From Spinactinospora alkalitolerans (GTDB lineage Bacteria; Actinomycetota; Actinomycetes; Streptosporangiales; Streptosporangiaceae): 64,000 nucleotides of DNA. Numbering within the stretch: the first letter of the stretch is position 1; each line of letters opens with the position of its first letter. Position numbers and translations under genes: made by a program. This document shows, in pieces, positions 8,787 to 18,342 of this stretch. The DNA lies in the NCBI RefSeq assembly GCF_013408795.1, contig NZ_JACCCC010000001.1, positions 6,138,001 to 6,202,000 on the forward strand, written 5' to 3'. The notes under the pieces are model-generated. The model had not been told where the DNA came from and did not search any database. It was given only the letters and a program-made list of their open reading frames with translations.

Positions 8787-9296
8787 CTACCCGGAATCGG
8801 TGTCCTCGTTGACGTGCCCCAGATGGAACGGTTCCGCGCGAGGCTCTCCGTTCCTCAGAGCGCCGGGCAGGAGGGCAGCCGTGTTCTTGGGGCGGACCAC
8901 CGTCACCCGTGTGGTCGTCAACTCCTCGATCGTCCACCAGTGACGCCCGTAGCGGGCCTCGTCGGTCCCGACCCGCATCGCGCCCGCCTCCTCAGCGGTG
9001 ACGCGAAGGAGCCGGTACTCCTCGTACTGGTCGAAACCTTGGCCGTCGACCCTGAAAAGCGCCTGCCGCATCCAGACCACCGGCCCCAGCCGCCGCGCAG
9101 GCAGATCCGGCGCCGTCTCCTCCCGCACCTCCCGCACCGCGGCCCGCGGATACTCTTCACCGGGCCCGCCCCCGCCGCCGGCGGTGAACCACCACCCCGA
9201 CCCCGGCTTGCGCGGATCCCGTCCGCACAGCAGGAGAAGGCGGTCGCGCTCGTCGGCCAGCAGGACACGAGAGGTCCACCGCTTCCTCAGCACCAT
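8787..9296 (-). CDS. NUDIX hydrolase
   Basis: 169 residues with a NUDIX box starting at GGGGPGEEYPRAAVREVREE. The final Gly of the consensus EEXG is replaced (EETAPD), but the catalytic REVREE core is intact. The opening SRVLLADERDRLLLLCGRD and the Trp-rich end of the fold (RHWWTIEEL) fit nucleoside-diphosphate-X hydrolases. It is alone on its strand segment, 0.4 kb after the amidase gene. The substrate is unknown. Confidence 0.85.
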   Translation of the reverse strand: MVLRKRWTSRVLLADERDRLLLLCGRDPRKPGSGWWFTAGGGGGPGEEYPRAAVREVREETAPDLPARRLGPVVWMRQALFRVDGQGFDQYEEYRLLRVTAEEAGAMRVGTDEARYGRHWWTIEELTTTRVTVVRPKNTAALLPGALRNGEPRAEPFHLGHVNEDTDSG

Positions 9297-9688
9297 GGGA
9301 GCCGACCCCAGCCGTTCGGCATCGGCTGATCGTCAGGCGTCCCGATCGGCCGGGCGGCGCCGACCGGCCTCTCCGCGGTGGTGCCGTGCCCCGCTCTGCC
9401 GTATCCGCCCTCTTCTGCACACCGTCGCCTTCTGCACACCGCCGCCGTCCATGGACGGGACGCCACGGGCCGGGACGGCGCGGCGCATAGTGCGCCGGTG
9501 CTCAACCGCGGGTGAGTATCTCCGTGGGCATGGCGTGCGCCGCAGCCGCCCACTGGCGATCGCGTGCCGTGGGCGGTCCCGGCGGAACCGCCCACAGCGC
9601 GATGGCCGCGGCGGTGCTCAGACGGCGGCTGCGGCCCCGATGGCCGGCGGTCGGCAGCCGATTCACCGGCCGCCGGGGCCGCCTCGCC
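9297..9688. other. Intergenic stretch without a recognised gene
   Basis: About 390 bases between two same-strand genes. The open frames are compositional and show no domain or repeat. Confidence 0.45.
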
Positions 9689-11131
9689 TCACGGCCAGGT
9701 CCGCGTCCACGGCCGCGCCTGCTCGAAGGCGTGCGCGGCGGAGAGGACCAGGCCGTCGGCGTGGCGGGGGCCGACGATCTGCAGGCCGACGGGCAGCCCT
9801 TCGGCGGTGAACCCGCAAGGGACGCTCGCCGCCGGCTGCTGGGTCATGTTGAACGGGTAGCTGAACCCGGCCCAGCTCGTCCAGCGGCGCTGCCCGGAGT
9901 CCGGCGGGGCCTCGCACCCCGCCTCGAACGCCGGAATCGGCATCGTCGGGGTGAGCAGCAGGTCGTAGGTGTCGTGGAAGCGGCCCATCAGCCCGCCGAG
10001 CGCCATGCGGGTCGCCATCGCGGTGAGGTAGTCCTGCGCCGAGTAGGTCAGGCCCTCCTCGATGACCTCCCGCAGCCCCGGGTCGAGCAGCTCGCGCTGC
10101 TCGGCCGTCAGGTGCTCCGTGGCCTTGGCCGCGCCGGAGAACCACAGCACGTGGAAGTCCTGGACCGGGTCGGCGAACCCGGGGTCGGCCTGCTCGACGT
10201 GCGCGCCGAGCTCCTCGAACACCCGCACCGCCGCGGCGACGGACTCGGCGACCTGCGGGGCGACGTCGTCCACGTATCCCAGCGTGGGGCTGAAGGCGAT
10301 CCGCAGCCCCGACATCGGGCGCTCCAGCGTTTCGGTGAAGCTCTCGGTCGGCCGGGCCAGCGCCGACCAGTCGCGGCTGTCGGCGCCGCACATGACGTCG
10401 AGCATGAGGGCCGCGTCGGCCACCGTCCTGGTCATGGGGCCGGAGTGCGCCAGCGTGCCGAACGCGCTGGCCGGGTAGTGCGGCACCAGGCCGTAGGTGG
10501 GCTTCAGGGCGAAGATCCCGGTGAAGCTCGCCGGGATGCGCACCGAGCCGCCGCCGTCGGTCCCCGTGGCCAGCGGCGCCATGCCGCAGGCGACCGCGGC
10601 CGACGCGCCGCCGCTGGAGCCGCCGGGGGTCTTGGCGAGGTCCCACGGGTTGCGGGTGACGCCCGTGAGCGGGCTGTCGGTGACGCCCTTCCACGCCAGC
10701 TCGGGGGTCGTGGTCTTGCCGACGAACACCGCGCCGTGCTCGCGCAGCCGGGCGACGACCGGGGAGTCCTCCGGCCAGCGCTGCTCCGGGTCGACCGTGC
10801 GCGAACCGCGCAGCGTGGGCCAGTCGCGGGTCAGCATGATGTCCTTGATGGAGGCCGGAACGCCGTCGAGCCGCCCGACGGGCTCGCCGCGCTGCCAGCG
10901 CTCCTGTGCGGCGCGTGCGGCCGCGCGCGCCTCGTCCGGCTTCACCAGGCAGAACGCGTTGATCGCCGGATTCTCCCGCTCGATGCGGTCCAGGACCGCC
11001 TCCGTGGCCTCCACCGGTGACAGCTCGCGGCGGGCGTAGGCCGCGACGAGCTCCGTCGCCGGAAGGTCGGCGGGCGACGAACCTCGCCGCTCCGCCCGGT
11101 GGGGCACGGGTTCCCCGTTGTCCGCGTTCAA
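9689..11131 (-). CDS. Amidase signature family enzyme
   Basis: 480 residues from a TTG at 11131, preferred over longer starts because GGGAGAGAG lies about nine bases upstream. The amidase triad is visible: Lys in GVPASIKD, the cis-Ser in TPGGSSGGASAAVA, and the nucleophile Ser in GTDGGGSVRIPAS. Family members hydrolyse carboxamides or ureides to acid and ammonia. The gene lies downstream of a 2-hydroxyacid dehydrogenase and back-to-back with the DUF3830/racemase operon. It probably belongs to the same catabolic unit, releasing ammonia from an amide intermediate; the substrate is not known. Confidence 0.85.
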   Translation of the reverse strand: MNADNGEPVPHRAERRGSSPADLPATELVAAYARRELSPVEATEAVLDRIERENPAINAFCLVKPDEARAAARAAQERWQRGEPVGRLDGVPASIKDIMLTRDWPTLRGSRTVDPEQRWPEDSPVVARLREHGAVFVGKTTTPELAWKGVTDSPLTGVTRNPWDLAKTPGGSSGGASAAVACGMAPLATGTDGGGSVRIPASFTGIFALKPTYGLVPHYPASAFGTLAHSGPMTRTVADAALMLDVMCGADSRDWSALARPTESFTETLERPMSGLRIAFSPTLGYVDDVAPQVAESVAAAVRVFEELGAHVEQADPGFADPVQDFHVLWFSGAAKATEHLTAEQRELLDPGLREVIEEGLTYSAQDYLTAMATRMALGGLMGRFHDTYDLLLTPTMPIPAFEAGCEAPPDSGQRRWTSWAGFSYPFNMTQQPAASVPCGFTAEGLPVGLQIVGPRHADGLVLSAAHAFEQARPWTRTWP

Positions 11132-11390
11132 CCGGCTCTCTCCCTGGGCCTTGGTCCGCACGGGCTGCCTCTCTCCATCTCGCTCGGGCTCACTGGAATG
11201 CGGGTCTTTTCGGGAGGCCGGGTCCGCCGGGAAGCGGAGCTCCCCGGGAGGCGGTCCACCCGGGAGGCGGGTCCCTCCGGGGACGGCTCCCGCGGAAACC
11301 GGATCCATCGGGGAACCGGGCCTCTCGGACGACCGGACCTCTCGGGCGACCGGACCTCTTGGACGGCCGCCCTCTGGCGGAGCGGTCCCG

Positions 11391-12371
<981 letters not shown>

Positions 12372-12625
12372 GGGGGCGGCTCCCGGTTCTTCGACGCGGT
12401 CGGCTGATGGTTGTCGATGTCGGTGGTGCCCATGCCTGGATGCGACTTATCCACAAGTCGTGAACTTTTCTGGCCGCGGGTAGGCCGACTCGGGTGGACT
12501 TGGGAGTGGGGGACCGTTTTCTCCCCCTACCCCTGGGGGACCCCCGGGGATAGGGGCGGTTGTATCACTCCGTCCCCCCATTCCCAGAAGTCACAGACAC
12601 GTAACACTTGGCCCCCTCAAAGCCA
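12372..12625. other. Intergenic, with a C-rich hairpin segment
   Basis: No gene is seen. The segment near 12521-12555 has runs of C and G able to fold back (CCCCTGGGGG, then CCCCCGGGG). Confidence 0.4.
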
Positions 12626-12653
12626 TTGACACGCTAAGTAGCAATCGTATGAT
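12626..12653 (+). promoter_or_regulatory. Consensus-like promoter for the DUF3830 operon
   Basis: TTGACA at 12626-12631 and TATGAT at 12648-12653 are separated by 16 bases. On the opposite strand, TTGACA (12659-12654) and TAGCGT (12636-12631), 17 bases apart, could drive the dehydrogenase-amidase genes. The two promoters therefore overlap. Confidence 0.6.
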
Positions 12654-12664
12654 TGTCAACAATC
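12651..12664. promoter_or_regulatory. GntR/FCD operator, GATTGT-CA-ACAATC
   Basis: A perfect 6-2-6 palindrome overlapping the -10 of the forward promoter. An identical copy lies at 18309-18322. The core TTGT-N2-ACAA resembles known FadR/VanR-type GntR sites. Confidence 0.72.
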
Positions 12665-12849
12665 CGCGGCTCTCAGCCAGTGGGGTCCAAGTCGACAGTG
12701 CTATCCCTGGTTCCGCACGTCCTCGGCGCGCTTCCGGCCGGTCGCACCGGCGGGCCCGCTCTGCCGTTCGAGCAGGGCGGAAACGGCGGCCATCAGGGGC
12801 CGCCGGCGTCACCAACCCGTAAGCCCAACCCGAAAGGGCCGACCCAACG

Positions 12850-13344
12850 ATGCCCAGGTACATGACCATCAGCTTGGAGAAGCGCGGCGTCAGCTGCGTG
12901 GCCGAACTCCTCGACAAGGACGCGCCGCGCACGTGCGAGGCGGTCTGGAACGCCCTCCCCCAGGGCGGCGACATCTACCACGCCAAGTACGCCCGCAACG
13001 AGGTCTATGCGATGGTCCCCCGGTTCGCCGACGAGGAACCGGGTCAGGAGAACCCCACCGTCACCCCCATCCCCGGCGACGTCGTCTACTTCTCCTTCGA
13101 CGGCGGCATGCTCGACCGCCGGTTCAAGGAGGAGAAGGGCATCGACGCGCTCCCCGGCGTCATCGACCTCGCCATCTTCTACGGCCGCAACAACCTCCTG
13201 CTCAACGGCGATGTCGGCTGGGTGCCCGGCAACGTCTACGCCACGATCGTCGACGGCCTGGGCCGCATGGCCGAGGCCTGCAACGACGTCTGGCGCTCCG
13301 GCAGCATCGGCGAGCGCCTGACCTACCGAAGGCTCGAAGAGTAA
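12850..13344 (+). CDS. DUF3830 family protein (cyclophilin-like fold)
   Basis: 164 residues matching DUF3830: an opening strand with CVAELLDKDAPRTCEAVWNA, then a barrel containing GDVVYFSFDGGML and AIFYGRNNLLL. Family members have a cyclophilin-like barrel without known chemistry. They occur beside racemases, amidases and GntR regulators, as here. It is the first gene of an operon with two Asp/Glu-racemase-like genes and a GntR gene. A role in handling the pathway substrate is an inference from context. Confidence 0.8.
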   Translation: MPRYMTISLEKRGVSCVAELLDKDAPRTCEAVWNALPQGGDIYHAKYARNEVYAMVPRFADEEPGQENPTVTPIPGDVVYFSFDGGMLDRRFKEEKGIDALPGVIDLAIFYGRNNLLLNGDVGWVPGNVYATIVDGLGRMAEACNDVWRSGSIGERLTYRRLEE

Positions 13345-13445
13345 CCGCGGCCCCGCACGCCCCGCCACGAGAGCCGGCCGAGGACCGGCCGGGAGCCGGT
13401 CGAAAGCTGAGCGCTGAACAAGATCCAGAAGGAGGTGAGTGACCA

Positions 13446-14408
13446 ATGCGGACCGATCGGCCGACCAGTCACGCACTGAGCCGCATCGAGCAGGAGGAGC
13501 GGGTCGAGAACACCCGGCTGCGGACCGCCGAACCGGCGCGGCCGTCGACGTCCCCGCGCGCGGCCGCCGCCACATCGACGACGGAACCGGCGAGGGAGCA
13601 GGCGGCGGGACCGAAACAGGAGCGGGCGGGCACGGACGCCGCGGACATGGCCAACGTCGTGGAGATCTCCGCGCTGAGTGAGCCCCCCGGGCAGTCGGGG
13701 GTGGGGGTGGTCGCCCCCTTCGACTTCGCGCTCGACCGCGAACTGTGGCGGTGGGCGCCCGATGACATCTCGCTGTACCTGACCCGGCTGCCCTTCGTGC
13801 CCGTGCCGGTGACCGTGGACATGGCCTCGGCCCTCAGCGACGGCGAGAACGTGCGCCGGGCCACCCGCGACCTGCTCGCGCCGGAACCCCTCGTCGTCGG
13901 CTACGCCTGCGCGTCGGGGAGCTTCGTCGACGGCGCCGAGGGCGAGCGGCGGCTGCACACCAGCATCCTCGACGCGGGGGCACCCGCCGCCGTCACCACC
14001 TCCGGGGCGCTCATCCGGGCCCTGGAGGCGCTCGGCGTGCGCCGGATCGCCGTGGTGACGCCCTACGTCGACAGCGTCACCGAGCGCCTGCTCGGCTACC
14101 TCGGCGAGTTCGGCGTGGAGACCGTCAACAGCGTCGGTCTGGGCCTGCTGAACCACATCTGGAAGGTCACCTACTCCGAGGTGGTGCAGGCCGTCCGCGA
14201 CGCCGACCGCCCCGAGGCCGAAGCCGTCTTCATCAGCTGCACCAACGTTTTGACCTACGACATCATCGCGCCGCTGGAGCGCACGCTCGGCAAGCCGGTC
14301 CTGGCCGCCAACCAGGTCACGATGTGGGGCGCGCTCAACGCCATCGGCCGCAGGGCCGTGGCGAACGACCAGTGGCTGCTGGAGGCCACCGACCGGACCG
14401 CGGCCTAG
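13446..14408 (+). CDS. Asp/Glu racemase / maleate isomerase superfamily enzyme, two-Cys form
   Basis: 320 residues. The start at 13446 has a strong site, AAGGAGGTGAG, and gives a disordered 75-residue leader before the conserved domain (GVGVVAPFDFALDRELW). Both catalytic cysteines of the superfamily are visible, in VGYACASGSFVDG and VFISCTNVLTYD. Known members include maleate cis-trans isomerase, aspartate racemase and arylmalonate decarboxylase. It is followed by a shorter paralogue, which suggests two related steps or a heteromeric enzyme. The reaction is not assignable from sequence. Confidence 0.8.
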   Translation: MRTDRPTSHALSRIEQEERVENTRLRTAEPARPSTSPRAAAATSTTEPAREQAAGPKQERAGTDAADMANVVEISALSEPPGQSGVGVVAPFDFALDRELWRWAPDDISLYLTRLPFVPVPVTVDMASALSDGENVRRATRDLLAPEPLVVGYACASGSFVDGAEGERRLHTSILDAGAPAAVTTSGALIRALEALGVRRIAVVTPYVDSVTERLLGYLGEFGVETVNSVGLGLLNHIWKVTYSEVVQAVRDADRPEAEAVFISCTNVLTYDIIAPLERTLGKPVLAANQVTMWGALNAIGRRAVANDQWLLEATDRTAA

Positions 14409-14458
14409 TGCGCGGCCACGGCACCCGGCCGGACACCGACACCGGAAAAGGAGGGTTC

Positions 14459-15202
14459 ATGGGGGCGACGATCGGCTTCCTCTACCCGGGTTACAGCGCC
14501 GAGGACGACTACCCCGCGTTCCAGCGGCTGCTCGGCGACGACGTCTCGCTGCGCCTCGTCCACACCCTGATGCGCGAGGACGCGCACCGGGTGGACGCGC
14601 TGCTGGACGTCGGCGGCCCCGACGTGCTGGGCGAGGGCGCCCGGACGCTGCGCGAGCAGGGCGTCGACGCCGCCGTGTGGGCGTGCACCAGCGGCAGTTT
14701 CGTGTTCGGCTGGGAGGGCGCGAAGCAGCAGGTCGACGGCGTCCGCGAGGCGGCGGGCGCACCGGCGTCGAGCACGTCGTTCGCGTTCGTCAACGCGATC
14801 CGGCACCTGGGCGCGCGCCGGGTGGCCATCGCCGCGACCTACCCCGACGACGTGGCGCAGCGGTTCGTGGAGTTCCTGCGCGACGCCGACATCGAGGTCG
14901 TCTCCATGGCCAGCCGCGGCATCGTCACCGCCGCCGAGGTGGGCACGCTGCCGGCCCCGGACGTGCTGGACTTCGTCGCGCTCAACGACCGCGCCGACGC
15001 CGAGGCGGTCCTCGTCCCCGACACCGCCCTGCACAGCGCGGCGATCCTGGAGGACCTGGAGGAGCGTCTCGGCAAGCCGGTGCTCACCGCCAATCAGGTG
15101 AGCGTGTGGGAGGGGCTGCGGCTGGCGGGCGCGACCTCGCCCCGCAGCGGACTGGGTACGCTGTTCCGTTCCGCGCCGGCCGTCTCCGTGGCGGGCGCCT
15201 AG
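14459..15202 (+). CDS. Asp/Glu racemase superfamily enzyme, second Cys lost
   Basis: 247 residues from ATG 14459, which has AAAAGGAGGG just upstream. It shares the fold with the preceding gene: VWACTSGSFVFGWEGAKQQ retains the first Cys, while the second Cys position reads VLVPDTALHSA, where Asp/Thr replace Cys. One-Cys members exist (arylmalonate decarboxylase keeps only one, the other one), so this enzyme may do decarboxylation or one-sided proton transfer, or support its partner. It lies 50 bases downstream of the two-Cys gene and 81 bases upstream of the GntR gene. Confidence 0.78.
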   Translation: MGATIGFLYPGYSAEDDYPAFQRLLGDDVSLRLVHTLMREDAHRVDALLDVGGPDVLGEGARTLREQGVDAAVWACTSGSFVFGWEGAKQQVDGVREAAGAPASSTSFAFVNAIRHLGARRVAIAATYPDDVAQRFVEFLRDADIEVVSMASRGIVTAAEVGTLPAPDVLDFVALNDRADAEAVLVPDTALHSAAILEDLEERLGKPVLTANQVSVWEGLRLAGATSPRSGLGTLFRSAPAVSVAGA

Positions 15203-15283
15203 CGAACGACCGTGACGAGGGTGCGGTTAGGGTCGGATCCGGCCCTGACCGCACCGCCGATTCAAGAGAGGCGATCGAATGTC

Positions 15284-15982
15284 ATGAGCACCCCAGGGGA
15301 ACTCGAACCCGTTGCCAGGGAGTCCACGGCCGCCCTCATCGCCAACCAGTTGAGGTCGGCGATCATGTACGGCTCGCTGGCCCCGGGGGACCAGCTCGGG
15401 GAGACCGACCTCGCCGGGAGGCTGGGGGTCAGTCGGGGGCCCCTGCGCGAGGCCATGCAGCGGCTCGTGCAGGAGGGGCTGCTGCGCAGCGAGCGGCACC
15501 GCGGGCTCTTCGTCACCGAGCTCACGCCCGATGACGTGCGCGACGTCTACACCGCCCGCCTCGCCGTCGAGCGCAGCGCGTGCGAGCTGATCATGCGCGG
15601 GAACCGGGGTGAGGCGCTGGCCCGGCTCACGGCCGCTCTGGCGGCGCTGGTGACGGCGGGGCGGACCGGCGATCGGGTGGCCATGAGCGATGCCGACCAG
15701 GAGTTCCACCAGACCCTGGTGAGCTGCTCGGGCAACACCCGGCTGGAGCGGATGGCGCAGACGCTGCTGGTGGAGACGCGCATGTGCCTGACGGTGATGC
15801 AGGAGGCCTACCCCGAGCCGGGCGAGCTCGTGGAGGAGCACCAGAAGCTGGTCGACGCCATCTCCGATGGCGACGAGGAGCTCCTGCTGCGCCTCATCGA
15901 GTCGCACATGCTCGAAACGATCGAGCGGATCAACCACCCCGGCGACGGCGGCGCCGGCCCCTCCCCGGTCACGGCGGAGTAG
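15284..15982 (+). CDS. GntR-family regulator with FCD ligand-binding domain
   Basis: 232 residues. The winged helix-turn-helix (ALIANQLRSAIMYGSLAPGD, then LGETDLAGRLGVSRGPLREAMQRLVQEGLL) is followed by an all-helical FCD domain carrying metal-ligand-like Asp/His positions (DADQEFHQTLVSC; ESHMLETIERI). FCD regulators usually sense carboxylates and repress catabolic genes. The two identical palindromes at 12651 and 18309 are the probable targets. Start 15284 was chosen because the residues before it have no family similarity and GAGAGGCG lies upstream. Confidence 0.87.
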   Translation: MSTPGELEPVARESTAALIANQLRSAIMYGSLAPGDQLGETDLAGRLGVSRGPLREAMQRLVQEGLLRSERHRGLFVTELTPDDVRDVYTARLAVERSACELIMRGNRGEALARLTAALAALVTAGRTGDRVAMSDADQEFHQTLVSCSGNTRLERMAQTLLVETRMCLTVMQEAYPEPGELVEEHQKLVDAISDGDEELLLRLIESHMLETIERINHPGDGGAGPSPVTAE

Positions 15983-16128
15983 GCCCCGCCGGGCCACGGA
16001 CTACGGGCCACGCACGGGTCGCGAGGCTCGGGCTTCGCCACGGGGCGGGGTCCGGCCTTGCGCTCCTCTATGGCCGAGCCCGGACTCAACCGGCGCGAGC
16101 CGAGTCCGACTTTGCACGACTCGGCAGG

Positions 16129-16452
16129 GTGCACGGCTTCGAGTCGGCCACCGCGGCCGCCCGCACCCTGCTGGTCCTCTACACCGATCGCGTGGAGGAG
16201 TGCCGCGTGTTCTGCGGCGCGCTCGGCCTCGGCTTCGAGCGGGAGCGGCACGGCCGCGGCCCGCAGCGCTACGCCGCCGTGCTGCCCGACGGCACCGTGT
16301 TCGAGATCTACCCGGCCACGGTCGAGCGCCGGACCGGCGCGGTGCGCCTCGGCTTCGGAGTCGACGGCGCCGCCCTCGATCCGCCGTCGCGGCCCGGCCG
16401 GCATCCGCTGACCGCCCCGGACGGCCGGACGGCCGAGGTGCACGCGGGCTGA
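16129..16452 (+). CDS. Small VOC (glyoxalase-like) protein
   Basis: About 107 residues from GTG 16129. The sequence ARTLLVLYTDRVEECRVFC, then GALGLGFERERHGRGPQRYA and AVLPDGTVFEIYPA is a single VOC-type half-barrel. There is no strong ribosome binding site, so the start is uncertain. It is 146 bases after the GntR gene and converges on the aldehyde dehydrogenase gene across a strong terminator. Confidence 0.6.
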   Translation: MHGFESATAAARTLLVLYTDRVEECRVFCGALGLGFERERHGRGPQRYAAVLPDGTVFEIYPATVERRTGAVRLGFGVDGAALDPPSRPGRHPLTAPDGRTAEVHAG

Positions 16453-16535
16453 CCGCGGCCCCGCCGCCCTGGGGAAGCCCGCGGCCGCAACGTGAGCCCC
16501 CCGGTATCCCCGCCGCCGCATCGGCGCCGGGAACA

Positions 16536-16561
16536 GGGGGCCCGGCCGGAGCCGGGCCCCC
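16536..16561. terminator. Bidirectional terminator between convergent genes
   Basis: GGGGGCCCGGC and GCCGGGCCCCC form an 11-bp stem with a four-base loop (CGGA), between the VOC gene and the aldehyde dehydrogenase gene. Confidence 0.75.
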
Positions 16562-16637
16562 GGGCGGGGTCCTCCTGGGCCGGCGGTTCTCCGGCCCTCC
16601 CCGTTCCCTCGCCGGCCCCGCGGCCGGCCCTCTCCGG

Positions 16638-18110
16638 CTAGTCGATCCCGGCGATGCCCACGTACTTGGTCTCCAGGAACTCCTCGATGCCGACGTTGCC
16701 GCCCTCGCGGCCGAGGCCGGAGTGCTTCACCCCGCCGAACGGGGCCGCCGGGTTGGAGACCACGCCCTGGTTGAGGCCGACCATGCCGGCGTCCAGCGCC
16801 TCCGACACCCGAAACGCCCGGCCCAGATCCTGGGTGAAGAGGTAGCTGACCAGGCCGAACTCGGTGTCGTTGGCGGCGGCGACGGCTTCGTCCTCCGTCT
16901 GGAACGGGATGATGGGGGCCACCGGGCCGAAGATCTCGGTGTGCGACAGCTGGCTCTCCTGCGGCACGTCGGCGAGCACGGTCGGCCGGTAGAAGTAGCC
17001 GTCCCCATCGCTCGGACCGCCGCCGACCATCACCTTCGCGCCCCGGTTCACCGCGTCGTCCACCAGGCCCTGGACCTTCTCGCGCGCCTTGGCGTCGATC
17101 AGCGGGCCGACCTGGACGCCCTCGTCGGTGCCCCGGCCGATCTTCAGCGCGCCCATCCGCTCGGTCAGCCGGCGGGCGAACTCGTCGGCGACGCCGGCCT
17201 GCACGTACATCCGGTTGGCCGCGGTGCACGCCTCGCCGATGTTGCGCATCTTGGCCATCATGGCGCCCTCGACGGCGGCGTCCAGGTCGGCGTCGTCGAA
17301 GACCAGGAACGGCGCGTTGCCGCCCAGCTCCATGGAGGTGCGCAGGACCTGCTCGGCGCTCTGCTCGATGAGCTTGCGGCCGACGGGGGTGGATCCGGTG
17401 AAGGAGATCTTGCGGATCCGGCCGTCGCGCAGCAGCGGCTCGGTGACCCCGCCGGCGTCGGTCGTGGGAATGACGCTGAGCACGCCTTCGGGCAGGCCGG
17501 CCTCGCGCAGGATGTCGGCGAGCGCGAGCGCGGACAGCGGGGTCTGCTGGGCCGGCTTGAGCACCATGGTGCAGCCGGCGGCGATCGCCGGCCCGATCTT
17601 GCGGGTGCCCATCGCCATGGGGAAGTTCCACGGGGTGACGAGCATGGCCGGGCCCACCGGCTGGCGCATGACCAGGAAGCGCGCCTGGCCGTTGGGGGAG
17701 ACGGAGTAGCCGCCTTCGATGCGCACGGCCTCCTCCGAGAACCAGCGGAAGAAGTCGGCGGCGTAGGCGATCTCCCCCTTCGCCTCGGCCAGCGGTTTGC
17801 CCATTTCCAGCGTCATGAGCAGGGCGAGGTCGTCCTGGCGCTCCATGAGCAGTTCGTAGGCGCGGCGCAGGATCTCGCCGCGCTCGCGGGGCGGGTGCTT
17901 GCGCCACGTCGGCTGCGCGGCCGTCGCGGCGTCGAGGGCGGCGAACGCGTCGTCGGTCCCGGCGTCGGCGATCTCGCACAGCACCGAACCCGTGGAGGGG
18001 TCCTCCACCTTGAACGTCGCGCCGGATTTGGCGTCGCGCCACCGCCCTCCGATGAAGAGCTGCTTGGACACCTGGTCGACGACCCGTGCCTCACGGTCTG
18101 CCGCGGTCAT
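16638..18110 (-). CDS. NAD(P)-dependent succinate-semialdehyde dehydrogenase-like ALDH
   Basis: 490 residues of the GabD type. Seen are the cofactor segment TPWNFPMAMGTRKIGPA, GSTPVGRKL, the general base Glu in SMELGGNAPF and the catalytic Cys in GEACTAANRMYV. Start 18110 was selected because homology begins there; the longer frame adds only a His-Glu repeat made by a CTCATG-type hexamer repeat. It oxidises a semialdehyde to the acid. The class III aminotransferase starts 230 bases away on the other strand, so an omega-amino acid is probably processed by transamination then oxidation. Confidence 0.88.
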   Translation of the reverse strand: MTAADREARVVDQVSKQLFIGGRWRDAKSGATFKVEDPSTGSVLCEIADAGTDDAFAALDAATAAQPTWRKHPPRERGEILRRAYELLMERQDDLALLMTLEMGKPLAEAKGEIAYAADFFRWFSEEAVRIEGGYSVSPNGQARFLVMRQPVGPAMLVTPWNFPMAMGTRKIGPAIAAGCTMVLKPAQQTPLSALALADILREAGLPEGVLSVIPTTDAGGVTEPLLRDGRIRKISFTGSTPVGRKLIEQSAEQVLRTSMELGGNAPFLVFDDADLDAAVEGAMMAKMRNIGEACTAANRMYVQAGVADEFARRLTERMGALKIGRGTDEGVQVGPLIDAKAREKVQGLVDDAVNRGAKVMVGGGPSDGDGYFYRPTVLADVPQESQLSHTEIFGPVAPIIPFQTEDEAVAAANDTEFGLVSYLFTQDLGRAFRVSEALDAGMVGLNQGVVSNPAAPFGGVKHSGLGREGGNVGIEEFLETKYVGIAGID

Positions 18111-18308
18111 ATCCAGTCCCCTTCCGGGCTCGTGCTCATGCTCATGCTCGTGCGTCGTGGGTCGCCCCTGCCCCGGGTCGCCCTCGCGGACATGGTCCCG
18201 TTGAATACGCCTTCCCACCTGGCGCGTTCGTTAACGGCTCGACCGGGGTAGGGGCGAGGTGTCCGTGCCTGGACACCACCCTGGCGCGGATGATTCCATA
18301 GCGCTGTC

Positions 18309-18322
18309 GATTGTCAACAATC
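18309..18322. promoter_or_regulatory. Second GntR operator, GATTGT-CA-ACAATC
   Basis: Identical to the 14-mer at 12651-12664. It lies 20 bases before the aminotransferase start codon and between the divergent aminotransferase and ALDH genes. Confidence 0.72.
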
Positions 18323-18342
18323 CTACGGAATGAGGTCCGAGA

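Noticed and set aside
18111-18218. N-terminal His-Glu repeat extension of the ALDH
   Set aside because: It arises from a CTCATG-like hexamer repeat upstream of a better start at 18110; family similarity begins there.
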